Position numbers and translations under genes: made by a program
Notes under the pieces: model-generated
Seen by the model: only the letters and a program-made list of their open reading frames with translations
What the model was told of the DNA's origin: nothing
The model's database searches: none
Source of the DNA: an uncultured Faecalibaculum sp.
GTDB taxonomy: Bacteria > Bacillota_I > Bacilli_A > Erysipelotrichales > Erysipelotrichaceae
DNA: 39,778 nt
Reading direction: 5' to 3'
NCBI RefSeq assembly: GCF_910588395.1
Contig: NZ_CAJUPA010000024.1
Location: 1 to 39,778 of the forward strand
In this document: positions 8,227 to 17,192 of the stretch, piece after piece
Position numbering within the stretch: the first letter of the stretch is position 1
Layout of the letters: each line of letters starts with the position of its first letter

Positions 8227-9900
8227 ATGCTGCTTAGTGGTGCGGATATTGTCATTGAAACTCTGATTGAGCAGGGAACAAAAACCGTGTTCGGATACCC
8301 GGGCGGGCAGGTCATCAATCTGTATGATGCACTGTACAAGCGGGAAGACAGGATCCATCACGTGCTGACGGCCCATGAACAGGGCGCCTGTCATGCGGCG
8401 GACGGCTATGCCAGAGCCACGGGGGATGTGGGTGTGGTCATTGCCACTTCCGGTCCCGGTGCAACAAACCTGGTGACGGGGATCGCCACAGCCTATCTGG
8501 ATTCCACGCCCCTGGTGGCCATTACCGGAAACGTGCCCAATGCCCTGATCGGGCGGGACAGTTTCCAGGAAGTGGATATCACCGGTGTGACGCTTCCGGT
8601 CACCAAACACAATTTCTTCGTCAAGGATTACACAAAACTGGCGGATACGATCCGCGAGGCGTTCCGGATCGCGAAATCCGGGCGGCCTGGGCCTGTGCTG
8701 GTGGACATTCCCAAGGATGTTCAGATTCAGATGCAGGAGTATGAGCCGGGTCCGGTGGTGCAGAAAGAAGAACAGCGGGCGGTGAAGCTCCGCAAGATCG
8801 ATGCGGCGGCGCAGATGATCGCGGAATCTGTGTCTCCTTATATTTATATAGGCGGTGGTGTGATCACCGCGGATGCGTCGGAGGAAGTGCTGGCGCTGGC
8901 GGACAAAATCGACGCCCCCATCGGTTCCACCCTCATGGGGCTGTCGGCTATTGACAATGACAACGAACGGTTCCTGGGGATGGTGGGCATGCACGGGCAT
9001 TACCCGGCGTCCGTGGGTCAGGATGAAGCGGATCTCATCATCGCGGTGGGTGCGCGGTTCTCGGACCGGGCGACCGGAGATGTGGGCAAGTATGCCCGGG
9101 GCGCCCGGGTGATTCACCTGGATATTGACCGGGCGGAGATTGACAAGAACATTACGGCTGATCTGGGAATCGGCGGGGATCTGAAAGAAGCGCTGCAGGC
9201 GCTGATCGAAGCGGTCGAACCGGCGAGACATCCTGCCTGGAATGCCCGGCTGGATGCCTTGCGGGCGATTGGCGAAGAACAGCTGGAGGCGACGCTGGAT
9301 CCGGCGGAACTGACACCGCATGCCCTGATCTGGGAAACAGCCCGGCATACGGAGGCGGATACACCGGTGGTCACGGATGTGGGGCAGCACCAGATGTGGA
9401 CGGCGCAGTATTATCCGTTCCACCGGCGCCGGACGTTCATCACCTCCGGTGGTCTGGGAACCATGGGATTCGGACTGGGGGCCGCGATCGGTGCGGCGGC
9501 AGCTACGGGGAAAAAGACCGTGCTGTTCACCGGAGACGGATCTTTCGGGATGAACCTGAATGAGCTGGCCACGGCGGTGACGCAGAACACCCCGGTGGTG
9601 ATCATTGTTCTGAACAACAACGTGCTGGGAATGGTCCGGCAGTGGCAGAATCTGTTTTTCGACAAGCACTACTCCCAGACCACGCTGAACCGGCAGACGG
9701 ATTTCGTGAAGCTGGCTGAAGCCTTCGGTGCGAAGGGATTCCGGATCATGAACCGGAAGGAACTGGCACCGGTGATGGCCGAGGCATTTGCCCAGGAAGG
9801 GCCTGTGGTGGTGGATGTGGCCATTGACCCGGATGCCTTCGTCCTGCCGATGCTGCCTCCCGGCGGATCTTTTGACGATATCATCACGGAGGTCCAGTAA
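8227..9900 (+). CDS. ilvB: Acetolactate synthase, large (catalytic) subunit
   Basis: This thiamine-diphosphate enzyme condenses two pyruvates to acetolactate, or pyruvate with 2-oxobutyrate to acetohydroxybutyrate, the first shared step of branched-chain amino acid synthesis. At 557 residues it is of normal length. The conserved ThDP glutamate is E51 in AHEQGACHAADGYARATG. The N-terminal Pyr domain is followed by a central FAD-type domain and a C-terminal PP domain with GDGSFGMN near residue 435 for Mg-ThDP. A good Shine-Dalgarno precedes ATG 8227. The stop overlaps the ilvN ATG (TAATG). First gene of a seven-gene operon. Confidence 0.97.
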   Translation: MLLSGADIVIETLIEQGTKTVFGYPGGQVINLYDALYKREDRIHHVLTAHEQGACHAADGYARATGDVGVVIATSGPGATNLVTGIATAYLDSTPLVAITGNVPNALIGRDSFQEVDITGVTLPVTKHNFFVKDYTKLADTIREAFRIAKSGRPGPVLVDIPKDVQIQMQEYEPGPVVQKEEQRAVKLRKIDAAAQMIAESVSPYIYIGGGVITADASEEVLALADKIDAPIGSTLMGLSAIDNDNERFLGMVGMHGHYPASVGQDEADLIIAVGARFSDRATGDVGKYARGARVIHLDIDRAEIDKNITADLGIGGDLKEALQALIEAVEPARHPAWNARLDALRAIGEEQLEATLDPAELTPHALIWETARHTEADTPVVTDVGQHQMWTAQYYPFHRRRTFITSGGLGTMGFGLGAAIGAAAATGKKTVLFTGDGSFGMNLNELATAVTQNTPVVIIVLNNNVLGMVRQWQNLFFDKHYSQTTLNRQTDFVKLAEAFGAKGFRIMNRKELAPVMAEAFAQEGPVVVDVAIDPDAFVLPMLPPGGSFDDIITEVQ

Positions 9901-10439
9901 TGGAACACAAGGAACATTTTGAGGTCGCGATCCTGGTGGAGAACGAATCCGGTGCCCTGTCCCGGGTATCGGGGATGTTCACCCGGCGGGGATTCAACAT
10001 CCATTCCCTGACGGTGGGAGAAACGGAAGATCCCGTCTTTTCCAGGATGACCATCAGCGCGGAGGGAGACGAAACCACCCGGCGTCAGATCGTGAAGCAG
10101 CTGGCGAAGCTGTACAACGTGAAGGAAATCAAGGTGATGGAACGGGATACGTCGGTGAAACGGGAACTGGCGCTGATCAAGCTGAAGAATTCCCCGGATA
10201 CCCGGTCGGATATTCTGTCGGCGGTGGACATCTACCGGTCGAAGATCATTGATCTTTCCCCCAATACCCTGTGCGTGGAGATCACCGGCGAGACGACGAA
10301 AATCGATGCATTCATTGAAATTGTGAAGCCCTACGGCATTCTGGAAATGTGCCGGACAGGTGTGGTGGCGCTGGAACGGGGCTGCCATTACCTGCGACAG
10401 GACAACGGAAATACAGAAGACAGCAGAGAAGGAGAATAA
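9900..10439 (+). CDS. ilvN: Acetolactate synthase, small (regulatory) subunit
   Basis: The N-terminal ACT domain (about residues 8-80: ILVENESGALSRVSGMFTRR, then GFNIHSLTVG) binds valine for feedback control and stimulates the IlvB subunit. A C-terminal regulatory domain follows (to 179). Length and order are typical of the IlvN/IlvH family. ATG shares a base with the ilvB stop, as expected for subunits made in equal amounts. The last codons run into the AGAAGGAGA Shine-Dalgarno of ilvC. Confidence 0.96.
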   Translation: MEHKEHFEVAILVENESGALSRVSGMFTRRGFNIHSLTVGETEDPVFSRMTISAEGDETTRRQIVKQLAKLYNVKEIKVMERDTSVKRELALIKLKNSPDTRSDILSAVDIYRSKIIDLSPNTLCVEITGETTKIDAFIEIVKPYGILEMCRTGVVALERGCHYLRQDNGNTEDSREGE

Positions 10440-10442
10440 GAC

Positions 10443-11459
10443 ATGTCAAAAATCTATTACCAGCAGGACTGCGATCTGAACAAGCTGAATGGCAAAAAAG
10501 TGGCAATCATCGGATATGGTTCCCAGGGTCATGCCCACGCACTGAACCTGAAGGATTCCGGTGTGGATGTGGTCGTTGGTCTGTATGAAGGATCCAGATC
10601 CGCCGACAAAGCCCGGGCACAGGGTCTGGAGGTCATGAGTGTGGCAGATGCCACGAAGGCAGCGGATGTGATTATGGTTCTGATTCCGGATGAAAAGCAG
10701 AAGGCTGTGTACGAATCGGAGATCAAGCCGAATCTGACTGCCGGCAAAACGCTGGCGTTCGCCCATGGCTTCAACATCCACTTTGGCCTGATTCAGCCGC
10801 CGAAGGACGTGAATGTCATCATGATCGCTCCCAAGGGTCCCGGTCACACAGTGCGTTCGGAATATGAAGCGGAAAAAGGCGTTCCCTGCCTGATCGCAGT
10901 GGAAAACGATGCCACCGGCGATGCCATGGACATTGGTCTGGCGTATGCAGCGGGCATTGGCGGCAGCCGTGCGGGCGTGCTGGAAACCACGTTCCGGACG
11001 GAAACGGAAACCGATCTGTTCGGTGAACAGGCTGTGCTCTGCGGCGGTGTGGTTGCGCTGATGCAGGCCGGTTTCGAGACACTGTGCGAAGCAGGGTATG
11101 ACCCCATCAATGCATACTTTGAGTGCATCCATGAGATGAAGCTGATCGTGGACCTGATTTATCAGTCGGGATTTGCGGGCATGCGCTACTCCATTTCCAA
11201 CACAGCGGAATACGGCGACTACATCACCGGTGAGAAGATTATCACCGATGAGACGAAGAAGTCCATGAAGAAGATCCTGAAGGACATCCAGGATGGCACA
11301 TTCGCCAAGGATTTCCTGGTGGAAATGTCCAGCGCCGGCAACCAGGCCCATTTCCGTGCACTGCGCAAGCTGGCTGCAGAGCATCCTTCGGAAAAAGTGG
11401 GCGAGGAAGTGCGCGCGCTGTACAGCTGGAGCGATGAGGACAAGCTGATCAACAACTGA
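10443..11459 (+). CDS. ilvC: Ketol-acid reductoisomerase, class I
   Basis: Converts acetolactate and acetohydroxybutyrate to dihydroxy acids by a Mg-dependent methyl or ethyl shift and NADPH reduction. At 338 residues it is class I. The Rossmann loop is GYGSQGHAHALNLKDSG. The following VVVGLYEGSRSADKA has serines in the cofactor-specificity loop, consistent with NADPH. The C-terminal knotted domain supplies metal ligands in FGEQAVLCGGV and the ECIHEMKLIVDLIY helix. It lies 3 nt after ilvN with its own strong Shine-Dalgarno. Confidence 0.97.
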   Translation: MSKIYYQQDCDLNKLNGKKVAIIGYGSQGHAHALNLKDSGVDVVVGLYEGSRSADKARAQGLEVMSVADATKAADVIMVLIPDEKQKAVYESEIKPNLTAGKTLAFAHGFNIHFGLIQPPKDVNVIMIAPKGPGHTVRSEYEAEKGVPCLIAVENDATGDAMDIGLAYAAGIGGSRAGVLETTFRTETETDLFGEQAVLCGGVVALMQAGFETLCEAGYDPINAYFECIHEMKLIVDLIYQSGFAGMRYSISNTAEYGDYITGEKIITDETKKSMKKILKDIQDGTFAKDFLVEMSSAGNQAHFRALRKLAAEHPSEKVGEEVRALYSWSDEDKLINN

Positions 11460-11468
11460 TCTGCCAGT

Positions 11469-11490
11469 CTGCGGTCCCCGGGGACCGCAG
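11469..11490. repeat. 22-bp perfect palindrome after ilvC
   Basis: The arms CTGCGGTCCCC and GGGGACCGCAG abut directly. There is no T-run after it, so it is not a standard terminator. It could be an RNA stem in the ilvC-ilvD spacer or a protein-binding site. Confidence 0.7.
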
Positions 11491-11569
11491 CCCGGGGCTG
11501 TCAAGCCAGATTTCAAAGACCTGGATCCGCGACCCTGCAGTCAGGGGCAGATACCGTGATGAATCAACC

Positions 11570-11602
11570 GCAATAAGGACAGTGATGAGCTGTCCTTATT
11601 GC
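11570..11602 (+). promoter_or_regulatory. 13-bp stem-loop in the ilvC-ilvD spacer
   Basis: GCAATAAGGACAG (11570-11582) pairs perfectly with CTGTCCTTATTGC (11590-11602) around a 7-nt loop. It lacks a U-tract. A role in intercistronic mRNA processing or stability is more likely than termination. The 11460-11682 spacer, unlike all other junctions in this operon, is over 200 nt long. Confidence 0.6.
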
Positions 11603-11682
11603 CATATACAGAACAAAGCAGGTTCCAGCCCGGCGGGACGGACCTGCTGTTCAGCAGACAGAAAGTGATGATGGAGAGCGAT

Positions 11683-13344
11683 ATGAAAAGCGACAATATG
11701 AAAACCGGGCAGGAAAAAGCGCCCCAGCGCAGCCTGCTCCATGCCCTGGGCATGACAGAAGAGGAGATGCGGCGTCCGCTGGTGGGCATTGTGTCTTCGT
11801 ACAATGAAATCGTCCCGGGGCACATGAACCTGGACAAGATCACTGATGCGGTGAAAATGGGCGTGGCCATGGCCGGCGGAACGCCGGTGGTATTCCCTGC
11901 GATTGCGGTCTGCGACGGCATCGCCATGGGTCATGAAGGCATGAAGTATTCTCTGGTGACCCGGGACCTCATTGCGGACAGCACAGAGGCCATGGCCCTG
12001 GCTCATGCCTTTGATGCCCTGGTCATGGTGCCCAACTGCGACAAGAATGTGCCGGGTCTGCTCATGGCGGCGGCCCGTCTGAATCTGCCCACGATTTTCG
12101 TATCCGGCGGTCCCATGCTGGCGGGGCGCATCGACGGGCACAAAACCTCGCTGTCCAGCATGTTCGAGGCAGTGGGCAAATACAAAGCCGGCAAAATCGA
12201 CGAAGCCAAGCTGAAGGAATACGAACTGAACACCTGTCCTTCCTGCGGTTCCTGCTCCGGCATGTACACCGCCAACTCCCACAACTGCCTGACCGAAGTG
12301 CTGGGCATGGGGCTCTCGGGCAACGGCACGATCCCTGCGGTGTATTCCTCCCGGATCGAGCTGGCCAAGCATGCGGGGATGCAGATCATGGAGCTGATCG
12401 AAAAGGACATCCGTCCCCTGGACATCATGACCGAGGATGCCTTCCACAATGCACTGACCGCGGATATGGCCCTGGGCTGCAGCACCAACTCCATGCTGCA
12501 TCTGCCGGCAATCGCTCATGAGTGCGGCATTGACATCAATCTGGATATGGCCAACGAGATTTCCGCCGTGACGCCCAACCTCTGTCATCTGGCGCCGGCG
12601 GGTCCCACCTATATGGAAGATCTGAATGCGGCAGGGGGCGTCTATGCGGTGCTCAATGAGCTGGATCAGCTGGGTCTGCTGAAAACCGATGTGATGACTG
12701 TCACGGGAAAAACCCTGAAGGAAAACCTGCAGGGTCATGACAATCTGAATCCGGAGGTGATCCGGAAACCGGAGAACGCCTATTCGAAAACCGGTGGCAT
12801 TGCGGTACTCCGGGGGAATCTGGCGCCGGGTGGCTGCGTGGTGAAGCAGAGTGCCGTGGCCCCGGAAATGCTGGTGCATGAAGGACCGGCAAAGGTGTTC
12901 GACAGCGAAGAGGAAGCCATTGCGGGCATCTTCGGCGGAAAAATCCAGCCGGGAGATGTCATTGTGATCCGGTATGAAGGACCTGCAGGCGGACCGGGCA
13001 TGCGGGAAATGCTGTCACCCACCTCGGCGATTGCCGGCATGGGCCTGGACAAGGAAGTGGCACTGATCACCGATGGCCGGTTCTCCGGAGCCACCAGAGG
13101 AGCCTCCATCGGTCATATTTCTCCGGAAGCCGTGCGCGGGGGACTCATTGCCTATGTGCAGGATGGAGACATCATCTCCATTGACATTCCCGGCCATAGC
13201 ATCGAACTCAAGGTGGATGAGCAGGAACTGGCCCGGCGCAGGGAGACAATGCCGGTTAAGAAAAAGGAAAACGTGAAAGGCTACCTGAAACGCTACGCGG
13301 CGATGGTCTCCAGCGCGGACAAGGGAGCCGTGATCAACCGCTGA
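11683..13344 (+). CDS. ilvD: Dihydroxy-acid dehydratase
   Basis: An iron-sulfur enzyme that dehydrates dihydroxy acids to the 2-keto acids before transamination. The cluster and metal motifs are visible: PNCDKNVPG, then TCPSCGSCSGMYTANS with the catalytic-core cysteines, and the C-terminal TDGRFSGATRG. From ATG 11683 (MKSDNMKTGQEKAPQRSLLH) it is 553 residues, the family's normal length, with GGAG a few bases upstream. The open frame reaches back to a TTG at 11599, but that lies inside the 11570-11602 stem and adds no conserved sequence. The stop overlaps the next ATG (TGATG). Confidence 0.96.
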   Translation: MKSDNMKTGQEKAPQRSLLHALGMTEEEMRRPLVGIVSSYNEIVPGHMNLDKITDAVKMGVAMAGGTPVVFPAIAVCDGIAMGHEGMKYSLVTRDLIADSTEAMALAHAFDALVMVPNCDKNVPGLLMAAARLNLPTIFVSGGPMLAGRIDGHKTSLSSMFEAVGKYKAGKIDEAKLKEYELNTCPSCGSCSGMYTANSHNCLTEVLGMGLSGNGTIPAVYSSRIELAKHAGMQIMELIEKDIRPLDIMTEDAFHNALTADMALGCSTNSMLHLPAIAHECGIDINLDMANEISAVTPNLCHLAPAGPTYMEDLNAAGGVYAVLNELDQLGLLKTDVMTVTGKTLKENLQGHDNLNPEVIRKPENAYSKTGGIAVLRGNLAPGGCVVKQSAVAPEMLVHEGPAKVFDSEEEAIAGIFGGKIQPGDVIVIRYEGPAGGPGMREMLSPTSAIAGMGLDKEVALITDGRFSGATRGASIGHISPEAVRGGLIAYVQDGDIISIDIPGHSIELKVDEQELARRRETMPVKKKENVKGYLKRYAAMVSSADKGAVINR

Positions 13345-14537
13345 TGACGCCGCAGGATTACTATGGCTGGACCCGGTGTTTCGCCCTGTTCCGGGGGCTG
13401 GAAGAAGATCCGGTGATTCATGCATTCTATGAACTGCTCAGAGAGCCGGAACCGGAAAGCTATGCGAAATTCGTGCATGCACTCTACGAAACCGGGCAGA
13501 CCAACTGGACCCGGTACTTCACGGAGCAGGTTCTGTCCCTGGAAACCGGCTGCGTAAGGCTTGCCAGTCAGCAGAAAATGATTCCGGCGGTGATGCTTAC
13601 GGCAGCCAAGACCGAGCTGCATGCGCTGTCGGAAATGGCACTGCTGTCCCCGGCGTTCTTCGACATCTATGGCTACAAGGCGGGCTACACCGTGGAGGAT
13701 GACTGCCGGCTGTACCCGAAGTGGCTGGAACGGGTGTCTTCCGTGAGCCGGTATGGCTTCGGGGACTTCGCCCGCTGGCATATGTTCCGGCTGGAACCGG
13801 ATGACGGGACCCCTGCCGGCTACCGGCTGCTGCCGGTGACCAATCCGGATCCGGTCCGGCTGCAGGATCTGGTGGGCTACAAGGCACAGCAGGAAGAGGT
13901 GCTGGAAAACACCCGGGCGCTGGTGCGGGGCGCGAAAGCCGCCAATATCCTGCTGTACGGTGACGCGGGAACAGGCAAGTCCGCCACGGTGAAGGCTGTG
14001 GCCAGCGAGCTGCAGGACCAGGGGGTCCGGCTGATCGAGCTGAACAAAAGCAGCCTGCATCTGCTGCCGGGGCTGCTGGATGAGCTGGCGGGACAGCCGC
14101 TGAAGTTCATCCTGTTCATTGATGATCTGAGTTTCCGGGAAAACGATGATGATTTTGCGGCGCTGAAAGCCGTGCTGGAGGGAAGCGCCAGCACCCGGAG
14201 CCGGAACACCGTCATCTATGCCACCAGCAACCGCCGGCACATTGTCCGGGAGACATTTCAGGCCAGGGAAGGAGACGAAGTTCACCGACAGGATACGATG
14301 CAGGAAACCGTATCGCTCTCCGAGCGGTTCGGACTGCGGGTGTATTTCGGGAAACCGGACAGAGCCCTGTACCTGGAAATCGTGGAGTCCCTGGCCAGAC
14401 AGGAAGGAATCACAGACAAAGACCTGCCCCGGCTGGCAGAGCAGTTTGCCCTGCGCAAAGCCGGCCGCAGTGCCCGGGCAGCCAGACAGCTGGTGGATCA
14501 GCTGGCGGCCCGGCAGGAAGGAGAAACAGAATGCTGA
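13344..14537 (+). CDS. DUF815-type AAA+ ATPase inside the ilv operon
   Basis: A 397-residue ATPase resembling the DUF815 family of AAA+ proteins, whose function is not established. An N-terminal helical region (about 1-180) precedes the ATPase core: Walker A GDAGTGKSA at 206-214, Walker B FILFIDDLSF, sensor-like VIYATSNRRH, and a C-terminal RKAGRSARAARQL helix of sensor-2 type. It shares bases with both neighbours (TGATG with ilvD, 7 nt with ilvA), so its translation is coupled to theirs. That position suggests a role tied to the pathway, for example as a chaperone or assembly factor for a cofactor-dependent Ilv enzyme. This is inference; no partner is shown by the sequence. Confidence 0.85.
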   Translation: MTPQDYYGWTRCFALFRGLEEDPVIHAFYELLREPEPESYAKFVHALYETGQTNWTRYFTEQVLSLETGCVRLASQQKMIPAVMLTAAKTELHALSEMALLSPAFFDIYGYKAGYTVEDDCRLYPKWLERVSSVSRYGFGDFARWHMFRLEPDDGTPAGYRLLPVTNPDPVRLQDLVGYKAQQEEVLENTRALVRGAKAANILLYGDAGTGKSATVKAVASELQDQGVRLIELNKSSLHLLPGLLDELAGQPLKFILFIDDLSFRENDDDFAALKAVLEGSASTRSRNTVIYATSNRRHIVRETFQAREGDEVHRQDTMQETVSLSERFGLRVYFGKPDRALYLEIVESLARQEGITDKDLPRLAEQFALRKAGRSARAARQLVDQLAARQEGETEC

Positions 14538-15727
14538 CACTGGACAAAGTCTATCATGCCCGGTATGTGCTCCGGGATGTGGCCCGGGAAACGGATCTGA
14601 TCCTGGCGCCGAAAATTGCCCCGGGCAGGGAAGTCTATCTGAAAACGGAGAACCTGCAGAATACAGGCTCCTTCAAGCTGCGGGGTGCCTACTACAAGAT
14701 TTCCCAGCTGACAGAGGAAGAACGCCGTCACGGCGTCGTGGCCTGCAGCGCCGGCAATCATGCCCAGGGCGTGGCTCTGGCTGCCACAGCCAACGGGATT
14801 CCCTCGGTGATCTGTCTGCCCGACGGCGCACCGATCTCGAAAGTGGAAGCCACGAAATCCTATGGCGCCACGGTGAAGCTGGTCCCGGGGGTCTATGACG
14901 ACGCCTATGAAGAAGCCCTGCGGCTGGCGCAGGAAGAGGGATATACCTTCGTGCATCCCTTCAATGATGAACTGGTGATTGCCGGTCAGGGGACCATCGG
15001 TCTGGAGATCCTGGATCAGATTCAGGATGCAGATGCGGTGGTGGTTCCCATTGGCGGAGGCGGACTGGCTTCGGGCATTGCCTTTGCCGTGAAATCCCTG
15101 CGTCCGGACATCAGGGTGTACGGGGTGCAGGCAGAGGGCGCTGCGAGCATGGCGGCGAGTCTGGAAGAGGAACGGGTGGTGTGCCTGGAGGAAGTCACCA
15201 CGGTGGCAGACGGAATCAAGGTCAAGGAACCCGGAGACAACACCTTTGCCCTGTGTCGGCAGTATCTGGATGGCATTGTCACGGTGAATGATGATGAAAT
15301 CGCAGCGGCAATCCTGGCACTGATCGAGCAGCAGAAGCTCATCGCGGAGGGTGCCGGAGCTGTGTCCGTGGCGGCAGTGATGTTTGACAAGCTGCCGGCG
15401 GATCTGAAGAAAATCGTCTGCGTGGTCTCCGGGGGCAACATCGATGTGACGATTCTGTCGAAGATCATCGAACGGGGTCTCATGACCAGCGGGCGCAGCG
15501 ATGTGCTGGCCATCGAGCTGGAAGACAAGCCCGGGCAGCTGTCGGCTGTATCCGGCATTCTGGGAGAACTGGGTGCCAATGTGCAGACGGTGGCTTATGA
15601 AAAAGCCAGTGAAGGCTCCAGCATCACAGCCTGTGTGCTGCGCATCAGCATCGAGACCCGGGACCGGGCGCATATCCGGGAAGTCCGGCAGGGACTGGCA
15701 GAAGCCGGTTTCCACGTTCTGGACTGA
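14531..15727 (+). CDS. ilvA: Threonine ammonia-lyase with C-terminal ACT domain
   Basis: This PLP enzyme deaminates threonine to 2-oxobutyrate, the isoleucine-specific precursor used by IlvB. The PLP lysine is K49 in TGSFKLRGA. The phosphate-binding loop is IGGGGLASG, near residue 177. Residues about 325-398 form a single ACT domain (IELEDKPGQLSAVSGILGEL), so it is the short, one-ACT type. The gene's place in an ilv operon favours a biosynthetic role over a catabolic TdcB role. It starts inside the end of the DUF815 gene. Confidence 0.95.
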   Translation: MLTLDKVYHARYVLRDVARETDLILAPKIAPGREVYLKTENLQNTGSFKLRGAYYKISQLTEEERRHGVVACSAGNHAQGVALAATANGIPSVICLPDGAPISKVEATKSYGATVKLVPGVYDDAYEEALRLAQEEGYTFVHPFNDELVIAGQGTIGLEILDQIQDADAVVVPIGGGGLASGIAFAVKSLRPDIRVYGVQAEGAASMAASLEEERVVCLEEVTTVADGIKVKEPGDNTFALCRQYLDGIVTVNDDEIAAAILALIEQQKLIAEGAGAVSVAAVMFDKLPADLKKIVCVVSGGNIDVTILSKIIERGLMTSGRSDVLAIELEDKPGQLSAVSGILGELGANVQTVAYEKASEGSSITACVLRISIETRDRAHIREVRQGLAEAGFHVLD

Positions 15728-15789
15728 CAGAACCGCTTCAGCAATCAGACAGCCGTCACGGCATGGCGGCATCAGAAAGGAAAACAATC

Positions 15790-16170
15790 ATGGACAAAAT
15801 TCATACAGACAAAGCCCCGGCAGCCATTGGCCCATATTCACAGGCCGTGGCTTACAACGGTGTGCTCTATACCAGCGGGCAGATTCCCATCATCCCGGAA
15901 ACCGGAGAAATCCGTGAAGGCTGCATCCGCTGCCAGACCAGCCAGGTCATGAACAACCTGCAGGCGGTGCTGGAAGCCGCGGGAACGGATTTCACCAAAG
16001 TCATCAAGACCACCTGCTTTCTGGCGGATATCCAGGATTTCGCGGCGTTCAATGAAGTGTACGGGCAGTTCATCACGGACAAGCCGGCCCGCAGCTGTGT
16101 GGCAGTGAAAGACCTGCCCAAAGGTGTCAAGGTGGAAGTGGAGCTGATCGCCGCTCTGGATCAGGCATAA
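15790..16170 (+). CDS. ridA: RidA family enamine/imine deaminase
   Basis: RidA (YjgF/UK114 family) hydrolyses the reactive 2-aminocrotonate and 2-aminoacrylate released by IlvA and related PLP enzymes, giving 2-ketoacids and ammonia and protecting other PLP enzymes. At 126 residues it is of normal length. IGPYSQAV, LYTSGQIP and the catalytic arginine R101 in ARSCVAVKDLPKG are present. Start at ATG 15790 after AGAAAGGAAAA; an upstream in-frame ATG at 15763 has no family sequence. Last gene of the operon, immediately before a strong terminator. Confidence 0.96.
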   Translation: MDKIHTDKAPAAIGPYSQAVAYNGVLYTSGQIPIIPETGEIREGCIRCQTSQVMNNLQAVLEAAGTDFTKVIKTTCFLADIQDFAAFNEVYGQFITDKPARSCVAVKDLPKGVKVEVELIAALDQA

Positions 16171-16240
16171 GCAAAAGCCGGTCCGCATCCATAGGGCAGA
16201 TGCAGCCTCTGCAGCCAGTCTGCAGTCATGCAGATCATCA

Positions 16241-16293
16241 GGCCTCCGGCACAGACAGATACAGGATCCTGTCTGAAGCCGGAGGCCTTTTTT
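16241..16293 (+). terminator. Strong terminator of the ilv operon
   Basis: GGCCTCCGGC (16241-16250) pairs with GCCGGAGGCC (16278-16287). An inner CAGACAG/CTGTCTG stem extends it, and six T follow (16288-16293). Confidence 0.9.
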
Positions 16294-16319
16294 GCTGCGT
16301 CCGGCCAGAGGGACCGAAG

Positions 16320-16345
16320 AAAAAAGCAGGCATGGCTGCCTGCTT
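16320..16345 (-). terminator. Terminator of the minus-strand membrane protein gene
   Basis: AAGCAGGCA (16324-16332) and TGCCTGCTT (16337-16345) form the stem; the A-run 16320-16325 is a U-tract on the minus strand. It overlaps the stop codon. Confidence 0.85.
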
Positions 16346-17070
16346 CAGAAGGTTTTCGTTTTGTCGTACTGGCTGGTGACCCGTTTGAGCTGATCCAGGT
16401 TCTCGTCCAGGAACTCGTAGGTAAGCCGGGTATTGGACTGATCCACCCGCAGCAGCTCGTCAATGATGGCGTTCACATCCGCCACAGTCCGCCGGGAGCT
16501 TTCCACATAACCGTCCAGCACCTCCTGGCGCATCGGGGAAGGCGGGTTGGAGTCACCAAAGAGATTCACCGCATTGGCTGCCTTGTCCAGGTTTTTGCGG
16601 CAGGATTTCCGGGCTGCGTCGATCTGGGACAGGTATTTGTCCTTGGATATGCTGCTGTCCTGAAAGAAATCATCCAGGAAGGCGCTCAGCTGGGTGAACT
16701 GCCGTTCCAGCTGGGCGGCGGAGCGCTCCAGTTCATCCAGGGTCCGGGTGTAAGCCGGGTGGATGGCCGGAGGCGTGGGGATTTTCGGTTTGGGCTCCAC
16801 ATGGGGTGTGGCTTCCACATCAATATAGTCCTGGATGTGTTTCTTTTTCTTCCGGCGCTTTTTCCGGATCTTGTCCAGGTAATCTGCCAGGGACATGGTC
16901 AGCACCAGAAAAATCAGACTGAGGACAAAGGAGCCGCTGCCGCAGCTTTCCAGAAACAGGGCAATGCCCGCCACGCGGAGTATGATGGCAAACACATGGA
17001 GGGAATTGTCGGAGAGTCCCCGCAGCTGCTCGTCCGCCTTGTCCACAAAGGTTTCTTTTCTGTTGTTCAT
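16345..17070 (-). CDS. Membrane-anchored protein of unknown function
   Basis: 241 residues from ATG 17070, which has GGAGG/AAGGA upstream; an upstream in-frame ATG at 17121 is less likely. After a polar N terminus come two hydrophobic segments (HVFAIILRVAGIALFLESC and SFVLSLIFLVLTMSLADYL), forming a membrane hairpin. A very basic stretch (KIRKKRRKKKK) follows, which suggests a cytoplasmic C-terminal part. A proline-rich linker leads to a charged, mostly helical C-terminal region (about 120-241) likely to form coiled coil. It has some resemblance in architecture to XpaC-like proteins, but I do not recognise the family with confidence. Confidence 0.75.
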   Translation of the reverse strand: MNNRKETFVDKADEQLRGLSDNSLHVFAIILRVAGIALFLESCGSGSFVLSLIFLVLTMSLADYLDKIRKKRRKKKKHIQDYIDVEATPHVEPKPKIPTPPAIHPAYTRTLDELERSAAQLERQFTQLSAFLDDFFQDSSISKDKYLSQIDAARKSCRKNLDKAANAVNLFGDSNPPSPMRQEVLDGYVESSRRTVADVNAIIDELLRVDQSNTRLTYEFLDENLDQLKRVTSQYDKTKTF

Positions 17071-17192
17071 TCCTTCATTCCTCCGCTTTCTGAAAATGCT
17101 TTCTGAAAACCATTCTAGCATATTTTCCCGGACTGTTTTTTCCGGATTTTATGAAGCCGATGCGTTCTGCATACAGACCGCCATGCCGGGCA

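Noticed and set aside
8020..9669. Long minus-strand open frame opposite ilvB (and similar ones opposite ilvD, ilvA, EIIC and the ABC permease)
   Set aside because: High-GC antisense frames in the shadow of clear genes; composition rich in R, H, Q and P, and no family signature.
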